A DNA stretch of 64,000 nt, taken from assembly GCA_029202665.1 (NCBI GenBank), contig CP119326.1, forward strand, positions 496,001-560,000. Direction: 5' to 3'. Within the stretch, counting starts at the first letter, position 1. Each line of letters opens with the position of its first letter. A model generated the notes under the pieces. That model saw only the letters and a program-made list of their open reading frames with translations, did not search any database and was not told the DNA's origin. This stretch comes from Candidatus Brevundimonas colombiensis (GTDB lineage Bacteria; Pseudomonadota; Alphaproteobacteria; Caulobacterales; Caulobacteraceae). The translations under genes were made by a program, and so were the position numbers. This document shows positions 55,616 through 64,000 of this stretch, piece after piece.

Positions 55616-56203
55616 ATGAGTGCTTCCCCCATCCTCCACGCCCTTCGGGAAGCCACAGCCGCCGCGCACGAGACGCTGGAGACCGAGGCCGGGATCGAGG
55701 GTCGTCTGGCGCAGATCGAAACCCGCGCGGCTGCGGTCGCGGCCTTTTATCGTTTTCACGCCGGCCTTGAGCCGGTCAGCCATCCGTTGGTCGCCCGACT
55801 GAACGCCGAGGTCGGCGGCGGTTTCGACCCCCGTTCGCGCGCGGACGGCATCGCCCGGGACCTGGCGGCCCTGGGCGTTGTGCAGCCGGCGGCGGCCCGC
55901 GTCGAGGGACCGGCCTCCGCCGGAGAGGCCCTGGGCTGGGTCTATGTGGCGGAAGGTTCGATGCTGGGCGGACGGATCATCCGCCGTCGTCTAACCGCCG
56001 AAGGACGCGGGCTGGAAGGCCTGAGCTTCCTGGATCCCTATGGCGACGAGACCGGCCCCCGCTGGCGCGCCTTCATGACCCTTCTGGATCAGGCCTGCGC
56101 CGCCGGCCGCGCCGATGTCGATCAGATCGTCAAGGGCGGCGTCGATGGCTTCGCCTTCGCGCACCGCATCCTGCAGCCGCAAGAGCAGGAGGCCGCCATT
56201 TGA
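55616..56203 (+). CDS. bphO: Heme oxygenase (biliverdin-forming)
   Basis: This 195-residue protein should open heme to biliverdin, the chromophore of bacteriophytochromes. His18 (AAAHETLE) is the expected proximal heme ligand, and YVAEGSMLGGRIIRRRL is the distal-helix motif. It overlaps the next gene, which starts at TTG 56200 inside its stop and has AGGAGG upstream, so enzyme and photoreceptor are made together. Confidence 0.9.
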   Translation: MSASPILHALREATAAAHETLETEAGIEGRLAQIETRAAAVAAFYRFHAGLEPVSHPLVARLNAEVGGGFDPRSRADGIARDLAALGVVQPAAARVEGPASAGEALGWVYVAEGSMLGGRIIRRRLTAEGRGLEGLSFLDPYGDETGPRWRAFMTLLDQACAAGRADVDQIVKGGVDGFAFAHRILQPQEQEAAI

Positions 56204-58371
56204 CCGAAACCCTCGATCAGATCGCGCCCGACCTGACCCAATGCGATCGTGAACCGATCCACATCCCCGGATCGATCCAGCCGCACGGCTTCATGCTGGT
56301 GCTGGACCTGCAGTCGATGACGATCCGCCAGGGCGCGGGTCTGATCGAAGACCTGACGGGACGCAGCGCCTGGATCGGTCGATCCGTGGGCGAGGTTCTG
56401 GGCGATGTCGCCGATCGCCGCATTCGTTCGATGGCGGCGGCTCAGGAGACGGGCTTCGTCTGTCGCTGGCGGGCGACCAACCGGCTGGAATACGACGTCG
56501 TCGTTCATATGGCGCCGGACCCCACGCCGAGCCTGCCCAGCGGCCTGATGATCGTCGAGATCGAACAAAGCTCGCAACAGGCGCGGCTGGGGGTCGATCT
56601 GGTGTCGGGCCTGGGCGCCGCCGGCGCTGCACTGGAACGCGCCGTCACGGTGCATGGGCTGTGCGAACGCGCGGCTGAGGCTTTCCGCCGGCTGACCGGC
56701 TTCGACCGGGTGATGATCTATCGTTTTCAGGACGACGAGGCCGGGCAGGTCGTCGCCGAGTCCCGCGCCGATGGGACCGGATCGTTTCTGAACCACCATT
56801 TCCCCGCGACCGACATTCCACGCCAGGCGCGCGCCCTTTATCTGCGCAATCCGGTTCGGGTCATTCCCGACAGCCGCTATACGCCCCAGCCGTTGCGGCC
56901 GACCACGCCGGGCGAGACGCCTCTGGACATGAGCGACAGCGGCCTGCGGTCGGTGTCGCCCGTTCATCTGCAGTATCTGCGGAACATGGACGTGCGCGCC
57001 TCGGCCTCGGTGTCGATCATCGTGGACGACGCCCTGTGGGGCCTGGTGGCCTGTCACAACGCCTCGCCCAAACTGCTGCCGTTCGAGCTTCGGGTCGGAT
57101 GCACGACCCTGGCGCGCAACCTGGCGGGTCAGCTGAAGGCCAAGAGCGACGCCGAGCTTTATCGCGATCGCACCCGGCTGCGTCGGCTGGAGGACCAACT
57201 GGTCGCGCGCCTGCCTGCGGACAAGCCGCTGGCCGCCGCCCTGGCCGACCGCGCCGAGCCGCTGATGCAACTGACCAGCGCGGACGGCCTGGCCATCGTT
57301 TCCGAAGGAGAGGTCAGGACCTTTGGGCACACCCCGCCGATCGAGGGCGTTCGGATCATCGCCGATTGGGTCGCCGAACGTCCGGGCCTGCGCCCGGTCT
57401 CTTCGCACGCCCTGTCCGCCGTCCTGCCCGAGGCCAAGGCCTGGACCACCCACGGCAGCGGCCTGCTGGCCGTCAATCTGCAGGTGCAGCAGCCGCTGTC
57501 TATCCTGTGGTTCCGGGCCGAGGTGCGCGAGACGGTGCGCTGGGCCGGCAATCCCGCCACCGCCGACAAGACCGGCTCCAACGCCACACTGACCCCGCGC
57601 GCCTCGTTCGAAAGCTGGTCCGAAGAGGTCGCGGGGCGGGCGCGACGCTGGGGACCGGCCGCCATCGAATCCGCCGGACGATTGCGCGACGCCCTGGCCG
57701 ACTATTCCGCCATAGACCAGTTGCGACGGCTGAACCGTTCGCTGCAGACCAGTCTGTCGGAACGCGACCTGCGGCTGGAACAGCAGCAATATCTGATCCG
57801 CGAGGTCAACCACCGGGTTCAGAACAGCCTGACCCTGGTCTCCAGCTTCCTGGGCCTGCAGGCGCGAGAACAGACGGGACCCGCCGCCATGGCCCTGAAC
57901 GAGGCGCGGCGTCGCGTGCGGGCCGTGGCGGCGGTCCACAGCCTGCTCTATCGCGGCGAGACCGTCACGACCATCGACATGGGCCGCTACATCGGCGAGT
58001 TGATCGACGATCTGACGTCCAGCATGGGCCCGGATTGGGCGGCCGCCACCGAGACCGATCTGGCGCCGGTGTGCGTCGACGCCGGACGGGCCGTAACCAT
58101 CGGCCTGATCCTGACCGAGCTGATCATCAACGCCCAGAAATATGCCTACAAGGGCAGGCCCGGCCCCTTGCGCATCGCGTTCGAGGAAGACGGCGATGTC
58201 TTCCGCCTGAGGGTCGAGGACGAGGGCGAAGGCGGGCACCTGGCGGGCAAGGGCTTCGGCTCCATGATGATCCAGAGCCTGGTCGGACAGTTGGAAGGCG
58301 TGATCGACTATCGCGACCGCGATCCAGGCCTGTCGGTCACGCTGAAAGCGCGGATCGACCCGCTGGTTTGA
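56200..58371 (+). CDS. bphP: Bacteriophytochrome photoreceptor histidine kinase
   Basis: This 723-residue red/far-red photoreceptor has Cys15 near the N-terminus (TQCDREPIHIPGSIQPHG) for bilin attachment, a PAS-GAF-PHY core with FPATDIPRQARALYLRNPVR and SPVHLQYLRNM, and a C-terminal kinase of the HisKA_2/HWE class (REVNHRVQNSLTLVSSFLGL, His538; LIINAQKYAY). No response regulator is encoded beside it, so its partner must be elsewhere. It is coupled to the heme oxygenase gene. Confidence 0.93.
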   Translation: MTETLDQIAPDLTQCDREPIHIPGSIQPHGFMLVLDLQSMTIRQGAGLIEDLTGRSAWIGRSVGEVLGDVADRRIRSMAAAQETGFVCRWRATNRLEYDVVVHMAPDPTPSLPSGLMIVEIEQSSQQARLGVDLVSGLGAAGAALERAVTVHGLCERAAEAFRRLTGFDRVMIYRFQDDEAGQVVAESRADGTGSFLNHHFPATDIPRQARALYLRNPVRVIPDSRYTPQPLRPTTPGETPLDMSDSGLRSVSPVHLQYLRNMDVRASASVSIIVDDALWGLVACHNASPKLLPFELRVGCTTLARNLAGQLKAKSDAELYRDRTRLRRLEDQLVARLPADKPLAAALADRAEPLMQLTSADGLAIVSEGEVRTFGHTPPIEGVRIIADWVAERPGLRPVSSHALSAVLPEAKAWTTHGSGLLAVNLQVQQPLSILWFRAEVRETVRWAGNPATADKTGSNATLTPRASFESWSEEVAGRARRWGPAAIESAGRLRDALADYSAIDQLRRLNRSLQTSLSERDLRLEQQQYLIREVNHRVQNSLTLVSSFLGLQAREQTGPAAMALNEARRRVRAVAAVHSLLYRGETVTTIDMGRYIGELIDDLTSSMGPDWAAATETDLAPVCVDAGRAVTIGLILTELIINAQKYAYKGRPGPLRIAFEEDGDVFRLRVEDEGEGGHLAGKGFGSMMIQSLVGQLEGVIDYRDRDPGLSVTLKARIDPLV

Positions 58372-58418
58372 GGCCTGGGGCTGTGGCGTCCCGTCGCACG
58401 GGGGCGTAAGAGCCGGCC

Positions 58419-59351
58419 ATGTCCGCCCCCGACCAGCGTCCAGACCCACCTTCCTTCCTGCGTCCCTCTCCGCGCGCCTTCGCCCTGATGGTTCTGTTGG
58501 TCGCCGCCTGCGTGCTGGGCCTGGCGCCGATCCTGGTGCGGCTGACCGAAACGGGCCCGGCGGCGGCGGGGTTCTGGCGCTTCCTGTTGGCCCTGCCTCT
58601 GCTGGCCCTGCTGGCGGCGCGCGAGCGGGGCGGGATCGCGACGCCGTCGAAATGGGCGCTGCTGGCGGGCCTGTTCTTCGCCCTGGACCTCAGCTTCTGG
58701 CACTACGGCATCGTCATGACGTCGGTCGCCAATGCGACGGTGCTGTGCAATCTGACGCCGGTCGTGGTGACCCTGTTCGGCTGGCTGGTGCTGAAGGAGC
58801 GGCCGCACCGGCTGTTCCTGTTCGCCCTGGCGCTGGCCATGGGCGGAGCCTTTGCAATGGCGGCAGGCGCAGACGGCGGACAAGGAACCAATCCGCGGCT
58901 GGGCGACGCCTTCTCCCTGTCGGTGGCGATCTGGTATTCGGGTTATTTCCTGTCGGTGAAGGCGGCGCGGGCGACGGCGGGGGCCATGCGCGTCACCTTC
59001 TGGGCCACGCTTTTGGGCACGCCCCTGCTGCTGATCGTCGCCCTGGCGCTGGGCGAGGACATCGTGCCCGCCAGCCTGGCCGGGTGGGGCGCCTGCCTCG
59101 CCATGGGCGTCATGCACGTCTTCGGTCAGGGAGGGGTGGCCTGGGCGCTGGGCCGGCTGCCCGCTTCGATCACGGCCGTCACCATCCTGGTTCAGCCGGT
59201 GGTCGCGGGCCTGCTGGGCTGGTGGGTGTTCGGCGAGACCCTGACGCCGGTCCAGGCCCTGGGCGGCGTCCTGGTTCTGGGCGCCGTCGTGCTGGCCCAG
59301 CGCGCGCAACGCGCCAGACCGACCCCCGCCGACGCCCTTTCCTCCGGCTGA
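58419..59351 (+). CDS. EamA-type (DMT) transporter
   Basis: This 310-residue inner-membrane protein has about ten hydrophobic segments in two EamA repeats (SPRAFALMVLLVAACVLGLA, TGPAAAGFWRFLLALPLLAL; then QGGVAWALGRLPASITAVT). Members export metabolites or amino acids, and the substrate is unknown. It starts 47 bp after the bacteriophytochrome gene and may share its transcript. Confidence 0.9.
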   Translation: MSAPDQRPDPPSFLRPSPRAFALMVLLVAACVLGLAPILVRLTETGPAAAGFWRFLLALPLLALLAARERGGIATPSKWALLAGLFFALDLSFWHYGIVMTSVANATVLCNLTPVVVTLFGWLVLKERPHRLFLFALALAMGGAFAMAAGADGGQGTNPRLGDAFSLSVAIWYSGYFLSVKAARATAGAMRVTFWATLLGTPLLLIVALALGEDIVPASLAGWGACLAMGVMHVFGQGGVAWALGRLPASITAVTILVQPVVAGLLGWWVFGETLTPVQALGGVLVLGAVVLAQRAQRARPTPADALSSG

Positions 59352-59380
59352 AGCCGAAACCAGCGGGCCGCTCCCAAGAA

Positions 59381-59416
59381 AAAACAGGCGCGGAAGCCGA
59401 AGCCGCCGCGCCTGTT
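59381..59416. terminator. Bidirectional terminator between DMT transporter and csp
   Basis: AACAGGCGCGG (59383-59393) pairs with CCGCGCCTGTT (59406-59416). T-runs follow on both strands (TTTT on plus, TTTTTT on minus), suiting convergent genes. Confidence 0.88.
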
Positions 59417-59441
59417 TTCCAAATCTAGAAGTCTGTTCGAC

Positions 59442-59645
59442 CTAGAGAATCTTGAGGTCGATCGCCGACGTCTTGCCGCGCTGGTTTTCCAGCTCGTACT
59501 CGACCTTGGCGTTTTCATCGAGGCCCTGAAGGCCAGCCTTCTGAACGGCGGTGACGTGAACGAACACGTCCGAGCCGCCGCTGTCGGGCTGGATAAAGCC
59601 GTAGCCCTTGGTGGGGTTGAACCACTTGACCGTGCCGGTCGCCAT
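59442..59645 (-). CDS. Cold-shock domain protein
   Basis: This 67-residue protein is a CspA-type RNA/DNA-binding domain (MATGTVKWFNPTKGYGFIQP with RNP1 KGYGFI, and DVFVHVTAV with RNP2). ATG 59645 follows GGAGA; a longer frame adds 21 unlikely residues. It may act as an RNA chaperone. It is convergent with the DMT gene. Confidence 0.95.
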   Translation of the reverse strand: MATGTVKWFNPTKGYGFIQPDSGGSDVFVHVTAVQKAGLQGLDENAKVEYELENQRGKTSAIDLKIL

Positions 59646-59842
59646 GTCTGCGTCTCCGTAAACGCGCTTTTCCAGGCGGATCCCTCTCGAGGTGACCCGA
59701 CAATCCAACTGGACAGCTCGTTCAGGCGAAGGAGCGAAACGCAGGTGTGGACCCCACGCGAAATCCGGACTGTGCCGATGTTGTCACCCGGCTTTTCCAG
59801 ACGGTCAACAGCCAAATCGATTCGCAATGGCCGCATTCAACC

Positions 59843-60604
59843 TTAACGACAGAGGCCGTTGGGCGCGCCGTCGATGTGCAGATGGTCGGCGTGGGCGGGG
59901 TTGTAGTCGGGTGACAAGACCGTCGAGAACAGGCGACAGCCGCCGTCCCGGACCCGGTGCAGGAAGCGCGAACCCGACTGCCCCGCCGCCCCCTGGCCAC
60001 GCCAGTCGTCCAGCACGCTGATGGTGCGGCCGTCCTTCAGGGTGATGGCGGAGACATCCAGGGCGTTGGCGCGGGCGTGTTCGCTTGGCCGTTCGCCCTC
60101 GTCCCGGGAGCCATAGATGCGGCGGCAGGCATAGGTTCCGAAATTCTCGACCCGCGCCGGTTCGGACCCCAGTTCCTCGCGCGCGACGGGACGCAGCACC
60201 TGCCGGTCCCAGATGACGTAGCGGACGGCCAGTGGGCACTGCATGACCACATTCGCGGGGGCCAAAGGCGTCACCGCCCCGCCCGCGATCCTGACCGCGC
60301 CCCGCACCACGCAGAAGCCGCCGTCATCGCGATCGGCCGCGCGCTCCACCTGGACGCCAGCGTCGCGCAGAGCCTTCATGCAGGTTTCGGTCGCCCGTTC
60401 CAGCGCCTCGGGCGGCGCAGCGGCGTCCACGCCGAAGGCGGCGACCTTGGCCGCCGTCGCGCCGCCCACCGGCCGGTCCAGATCCAGCGGCTTCCACGGC
60501 AGATCCTGGGGCGGAGCGAAGAGGTTCAGCAGGGCGAAACCGGCGCAGGCCAACAGGCCGATCTCCCAGATCAGGTTCCAGATTTCCGCCAGATCGCGCT
60601 TCAT
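59843..60604 (-). CDS. Extensin-like C-terminal domain protein
   Basis: This 253-residue protein has one N-terminal hydrophobic anchor (IWNLIWEIGLLACAGFALLN) and an extensin-family C-domain with SEHARANALDVSAI and the metal-type motif ADHLHIDGAP, resembling LAS/D-Ala-D-Ala carboxypeptidase-like folds. The outer part faces the periplasm. Its role is probably in the cell wall; activity is not shown. Confidence 0.88.
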   Translation of the reverse strand: MKRDLAEIWNLIWEIGLLACAGFALLNLFAPPQDLPWKPLDLDRPVGGATAAKVAAFGVDAAAPPEALERATETCMKALRDAGVQVERAADRDDGGFCVVRGAVRIAGGAVTPLAPANVVMQCPLAVRYVIWDRQVLRPVAREELGSEPARVENFGTYACRRIYGSRDEGERPSEHARANALDVSAITLKDGRTISVLDDWRGQGAAGQSGSRFLHRVRDGGCRLFSTVLSPDYNPAHADHLHIDGAPNGLCR

Positions 60605-60731
60605 CGGTCCCCCGTCCGCCCGCCTTCGATGCAGGCCCCGCCCCTAACGCCTCGCGCAACGAACGGCTCCGCTTCAGTCGCCGAGACGGCTTTTGCTTGC
60701 CGCCCGGTCGAACCTGGCTCACTCTTTCGCC

Positions 60732-61481
60732 ATGGGAAAGAAATCCGACGCCTATGACGCCGAGCTGGAACAGATTCAGTTGGCCATCGTCCAGACCCAG
60801 GCCTGGAGCATCGAACACGGCTCGCGCGTGGTCATCGTGCTGGAAGGCCGCGACACGGCCGGCAAGGACGGCGCCATCAAGCGGCTGACCGAATATATGT
60901 CGCCGCGCCAGACCCGCGTCGTCGCCCTGCCCAAGCCCAGCGACCGGGACACCAGCCAGTGGTATTTCCAGCGTTATGTGCCACACCTGCCGGCGGCGGG
61001 CGAGACGGTCATCTTCAACCGCTCCTGGTACAACCGCGCCGGGGTGGAGCCGGTGATGGGATACTGCACGCCCGAGCAATACGCCCAGTTCATGACCGAC
61101 GCCCCGCGGTTCGAGCGGATGCTGACCGACGACGGCATCATCCTGATCAAGATCTGGCTGGATATCTCGCGCAAGGAACAGGCCGCACGGCTGAAGGCGC
61201 GGCGCACCGACCCGCTGAAGAAGTTCAAGCTGTCGTCGTTGGACGCCGAGGCCGAGGCGCGGTTCGACGCCTATTCCGACGCGCGCGACCGGATGCTGGA
61301 CGAGACGGATCGCGACTATGCGCCCTGGACCGTGGTGGCCACCGACGACAAGAAGACGGCGCGGCTGAACATCGGGCGGTTCATCCTGTCGGTGCTGAAA
61401 CACACCGACCTGCCGGTCAAGAAACCGGACCCGGACGTGGTGTTCGGCGCCCACAAGGCCAAGGAGCGGCTGGCGCGCTGA
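60732..61481 (+). CDS. ppk2: Polyphosphate kinase 2 (PPK2)
   Basis: This 249-residue class I PPK2 transfers phosphate between polyphosphate and nucleotides. Walker A-type EGRDTAGKDG (residues 38-47), FNRSWYNRAGVEPVMGYC and RRTDPLKKFKLSSLD with the lid region are seen. ATG 60732 gives the normal start. It is convergent with the Rieske gene. Confidence 0.92.
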   Translation: MGKKSDAYDAELEQIQLAIVQTQAWSIEHGSRVVIVLEGRDTAGKDGAIKRLTEYMSPRQTRVVALPKPSDRDTSQWYFQRYVPHLPAAGETVIFNRSWYNRAGVEPVMGYCTPEQYAQFMTDAPRFERMLTDDGIILIKIWLDISRKEQAARLKARRTDPLKKFKLSSLDAEAEARFDAYSDARDRMLDETDRDYAPWTVVATDDKKTARLNIGRFILSVLKHTDLPVKKPDPDVVFGAHKAKERLAR

Positions 61482-61484
61482 TCG

Positions 61485-61862
61485 TCAGGCGGTGCGGACG
61501 ATCCCGCCCGAGGCCGCGACCGGCCAGGGCGTCAGCCGCCCGCCGGCGCAGGGGCCGCCCTTGCATTCGCCGGTCAGCGGCTCGAACACCGCCCCGTGCC
61601 AGCCGCACAGGATCAGCGATCCGTCCGGCGTCAGATAGCGGTCGATCTCCATGGCGATGGGGAAACCCGCATGGGGACAGCGGTCGACCCAGCCGGCCAC
61701 CTGACCATTCTTCCTGACCACAAAGCCGTGGAAGAAGGCCTCGCCGATCTGCAGCACGAAGCCGCGCGAGCCGGGGTCGGCGATGTCGCCCTCGGCGCAC
61801 AGGGCCACGCCCGCAGGCGTCTTCCAGACCCGTTTCCGCTCGCCCGGCCCGTCCTCAGACAC
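61485..61862 (-). CDS. Rieske [2Fe-2S] protein
   Basis: This 125-residue soluble Rieske domain has Cys62-His64 (DRCPHAG) and Cys86-His89 (CGWHG) for a 2Fe-2S cluster. It has no membrane anchor or fused oxygenase, so it is a ferredoxin-type electron carrier with unknown partner. Its start overlaps the gpsA end by eight bases, so it probably ends the gpsA-tsaD operon. Confidence 0.92.
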   Translation of the reverse strand: MSEDGPGERKRVWKTPAGVALCAEGDIADPGSRGFVLQIGEAFFHGFVVRKNGQVAGWVDRCPHAGFPIAMEIDRYLTPDGSLILCGWHGAVFEPLTGECKGGPCAGGRLTPWPVAASGGIVRTA

Positions 61863-62883
61863 GCTCGGCCTTCAGCGGGCGCGACAGCAGGCCGTCGATC
61901 AGACCGTCCACGTCGATCTCGCCCGCCAGCAGAGCCGCAACGCCTTCGGAGATGGGGATTTCCACGCCGAGACGCGCGGCCAGTTCCCGTACGGCCGGCG
62001 CGCTCTCGTAACCTTCAGCCACCGACCGTTTGCCGGCCAAAGCCTGTTCGACCGTCTGCCCCTGCCCCAGGGCCAGCCCCAGGCTCATGTTGCGCGACTG
62101 GGGGCTGGAGCAGGTCAGGACGAGGTCGCCCAGACCGCACAGCCCTGCCACCGTCTCGGCCTGACCGCCCATGGCGACGGCGAGACGGGTCATTTCCGCA
62201 AAGCCGCGCGTGATCAGGGCGGCGTGGGCGCTGCGGCCCAACTGACGCCCCTCGGAAATGCCGCAGGCGATGGCCAGCACATTCTTCAACGCCCCGCCCG
62301 CCTCGGCGCCCACCAGATCGGTCGCCAGATAGGGCCGGAAGCCCGGCGCCGACAGGGTGTTCAGCAGCGCCTGACCCAGCGCCTGATCGGCGCAGGCCAG
62401 GGTGACGGCGGTCGGCAGTCCGCGCGACACCTCGCCCGCAAAACTGGGACCGGACAGGACGGCGGCGGGGGCGCCCGGCAGGGTCTCGGCCAGCACCTCG
62501 GTCATCAGCCTCATCGTGCCGCGCTCGACACCCTTGGAACACAGCACCACCGGCACGCCCGGCCGGTGATGGGGCGCAAAGGCGGTCAGGGTGGCGCGCA
62601 TATGCTGGGCCGGCGGCACCGCCAGGATCAGGTCGCAGCCGCCCAGTTCGCCCAGGTCCGCGGTGAACTTCAATTCTTCCGCCAGCGGCACGCCGGGCAG
62701 ATAGAGGGCGTTGGCCCGCGTCGCCCGCATCGTCTCGACCAACTGCTGCTCGCGCGCCTGAAGCGTCGTCTCCAGGCCCGCGCGCACACAGACCTGGGCC
62801 AAGGCCGTGCCCCAGGCGCCCGCGCCGATGACCCCTGCCGTGCGGAATTCCATACGCCCTCCCGAAGCGGTTTCGTTCGTCAT
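61855..62883 (-). CDS. gpsA: Glycerol-3-phosphate dehydrogenase [NAD(P)+]
   Basis: This 342-residue enzyme makes sn-glycerol-3-phosphate for phospholipids. Motifs are GVIGAGAWGTALA (dinucleotide binding), VLSGPSFAGEVSRGLPTAVT, GGALKNVLAIACGISEG and GLGDLVLTCSSPQSRN. ATG 62883 overlaps the tsaD stop as ATGA, a common alphaproteobacterial arrangement. Confidence 0.95.
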   Translation of the reverse strand: MTNETASGGRMEFRTAGVIGAGAWGTALAQVCVRAGLETTLQAREQQLVETMRATRANALYLPGVPLAEELKFTADLGELGGCDLILAVPPAQHMRATLTAFAPHHRPGVPVVLCSKGVERGTMRLMTEVLAETLPGAPAAVLSGPSFAGEVSRGLPTAVTLACADQALGQALLNTLSAPGFRPYLATDLVGAEAGGALKNVLAIACGISEGRQLGRSAHAALITRGFAEMTRLAVAMGGQAETVAGLCGLGDLVLTCSSPQSRNMSLGLALGQGQTVEQALAGKRSVAEGYESAPAVRELAARLGVEIPISEGVAALLAGEIDVDGLIDGLLSRPLKAERV

Positions 62884-64000
62884 GCTTTCGCGCCCTTGCG
62901 ACCCGGCCTGTGCGAAGGATCGGACAGGGCGCGCGCTTCGTCCAGCGGCCATCGCGGCCGGGCGACCACATCGATGTCATTGGTCAGACCCAGCGCCAGC
63001 CGCTCCGCCCCCGCCAGGGCGATCATGGCCGCATTGTCGGTGCAATAGGCCATGGGCGGCGCCAGGAAGTCGAAGCCATGTTTCGCCGCCGTCGCCTGCA
63101 GGGTCGCGCGGATCGTCTTGTTGGCCGCTACCCCACCCGCGACCACAAACAGTCTTTTTCGCCCTACCGGCCGGCTCGCGGAGCCTGCCTGCATGAGGGC
63201 GTCGTGCGTCTCCGCATAGGCCGCCAGCGCCCGTTCCGACCGATCCGACAGCTGGCGCGCGATCGCGTTCTGCACGGCGTCGGCTAGGTCCGCCTTGTCC
63301 TGATCGGTCTCGCACGTCTGGGCGATGCGGAAGGCGGCGGTCTTCAGACCCGAGAAGGAGAAGTCGCAATCCTTTCGACCCAGCAAGGCACGCGGCAGGT
63401 CGATCCGCGACCCGTCGCCCTGCATCGCCAGCCGTTCCAGCGCCGGCCCGCCGGGATAACCCAGGCCCAGGGCCTTGGCGATCTTGTCGAAGGCCTCGCC
63501 CGCCGCATCGTCGATGGTGGCGCCGATGCGGCTCATGTCGCCGATCCCGCGCACCTCCAGAAGCTGACAATGGCCGCCCGACACCAGCAGCAGCAGGAAG
63601 GGATAGGCGACCTCCGTCCCCAGCCGCGCCGAGACCGCATGGCCCTCCAGATGATTGACCGCCACCAGCGGCAGGCCGCGCGCCAGGGCCGCCGCCTTGC
63701 CGAAGCTGAGCCCCACCATGACCCCGCCGACCAGACCCGGCCCCGCCGTCGCAGCGATCCCATCCAGCCCGTCGTAGCCCATGCCGGCCTCGGCCATCGC
63801 GCGGCGCGTGACCTCGGCGATCATCTCGACATGGCTGCGCGCCGCGATCTCGGGCACCACCCCGCCATAGGCTGCATGATCGTCGATCTGGCTGTGGACC
63901 ACCGACGACAGCACCTCGGCGCAACCGCCGGCAACCGACGGCGTCAGCCGCACCACCGAGGCCGCCGTCTCATCGCAGCTGGTTTCCAGCCCCAGAACCG
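62880..64000 (-). CDS. tsaD: tRNA threonylcarbamoyladenosine synthase TsaD (start outside window)
   Basis: About 373 codons are seen; the very N-terminus is beyond the right edge. The protein transfers threonylcarbamoyl to A37 of ANN-decoding tRNAs with TsaB and TsaE. Visible motifs are GLETSCDETAAS at the start, NHLEGHAVSARL and LLLVSGGHCQL with metal-binding histidines, and a C-terminal YCTDNAAMIALAG. It is coupled to gpsA by ATGA. The last bases at 64000 are a partial codon. Confidence 0.95.
   Translation of the reverse strand, partial: VLGLETSCDETAASVVRLTPSVAGGCAEVLSSVVHSQIDDHAAYGGVVPEIAARSHVEMIAEVTRRAMAEAGMGYDGLDGIAATAGPGLVGGVMVGLSFGKAAALARGLPLVAVNHLEGHAVSARLGTEVAYPFLLLLVSGGHCQLLEVRGIGDMSRIGATIDDAAGEAFDKIAKALGLGYPGGPALERLAMQGDGSRIDLPRALLGRKDCDFSFSGLKTAAFRIAQTCETDQDKADLADAVQNAIARQLSDRSERALAAYAETHDALMQAGSASRPVGRKRLFVVAGGVAANKTIRATLQATAAKHGFDFLAPPMAYCTDNAAMIALAGAERLALGLTNDIDVVARPRWPLDEARALSDPSHRPGRKGAKA

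Noticed and set aside
1..64000. Integrated element or CRISPR next to the tRNA or elsewhere
   Set aside because: No integrase, transposase, att duplication or regular direct repeats were seen.

Overview
The window looks like a chromosomal segment of a high-GC alphaproteobacterium of the Caulobacteraceae, most likely Brevundimonas or a close relative. The evidence is a chemotaxis operon in the order mcpA-cheX-cheY-cheA-cheW-cheR-cheB-cheY-cheD-cheU known from Caulobacter crescentus, a CdnL/CarD gene beside fdxA, a Suv3-like RNA helicase paired with an S4-domain gene, and many large TonB-dependent receptors with nutrient-uptake partners. No insertion sequence, prophage or CRISPR array was seen.

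Layout. (1) 1-4.6 kb: a TonB receptor cut by the left edge, a regulator with two TetR DNA-binding regions in one chain, and an MFS transporter. (2) 4.8-19.8 kb: a locus for beta-glucan or cellodextrin use, with a GH9 glucanase, a CPA2-type antiporter, a GH3 exo-glucosidase, a LacI regulator, a flavin-dependent halogenase-like gene overlapping a degenerate paralogue, a 1031-residue TonB receptor and a second halogenase-like gene. Copies of the palindrome TGACAGCGCTGTCA, or close variants, lie before GH9/MFS, GH3, the receptor and, degenerately, the first halogenase. They suggest one LacI regulon joining the hydrolases, uptake and halogenase-like proteins. (3) 19.9-26.1 kb: a secreted Ca-dependent PI-PLC-like enzyme downstream of a TonB receptor, a second two-TetR regulator and a divergent MFS gene. 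(4) 26.3-35.3 kb: an exported DOPA-dioxygenase-like protein, an M19 dipeptidase with altered metal ligands, a GcvA-like LysR gene coupled to a cysteine-synthase homologue, a DUF3088 protein, and a TonB receptor coupled to a canonical M19 dipeptidase. This looks like a peptide and sulfur uptake locus.

(5) 35.4 kb: tRNA-Arg(CCT). (6) 35.8-44.5 kb: the chemotaxis operon on the minus strand, with nearly all junctions overlapping as ATGA, GTGA or TGATG. (7) 44.7-64 kb: mostly core genes. These are a FixL/FixJ-like two-component pair, Suv3-like helicase and S4 protein, YceI, FdxA, CdnL, DUF3617, ribosomal protein L28, an M1 peptidase, a 25-bp inverted repeat pair, a transglutaminase-like protein, a heme oxygenase-bacteriophytochrome operon, a DMT transporter, a cold-shock protein, an extensin-like protein, PPK2, a Rieske protein, GpsA and TsaD (cut by the right edge).

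The most unusual parts are the LacI-linked glucan/halogenase locus with its apparently inactive halogenase paralogue, the twice-occurring arrangement of TonB receptor, two-TetR regulator and MFS transporter, and the two contrasting M19 dipeptidases. Functions are read from translated motifs and gene order only; no database search was possible.
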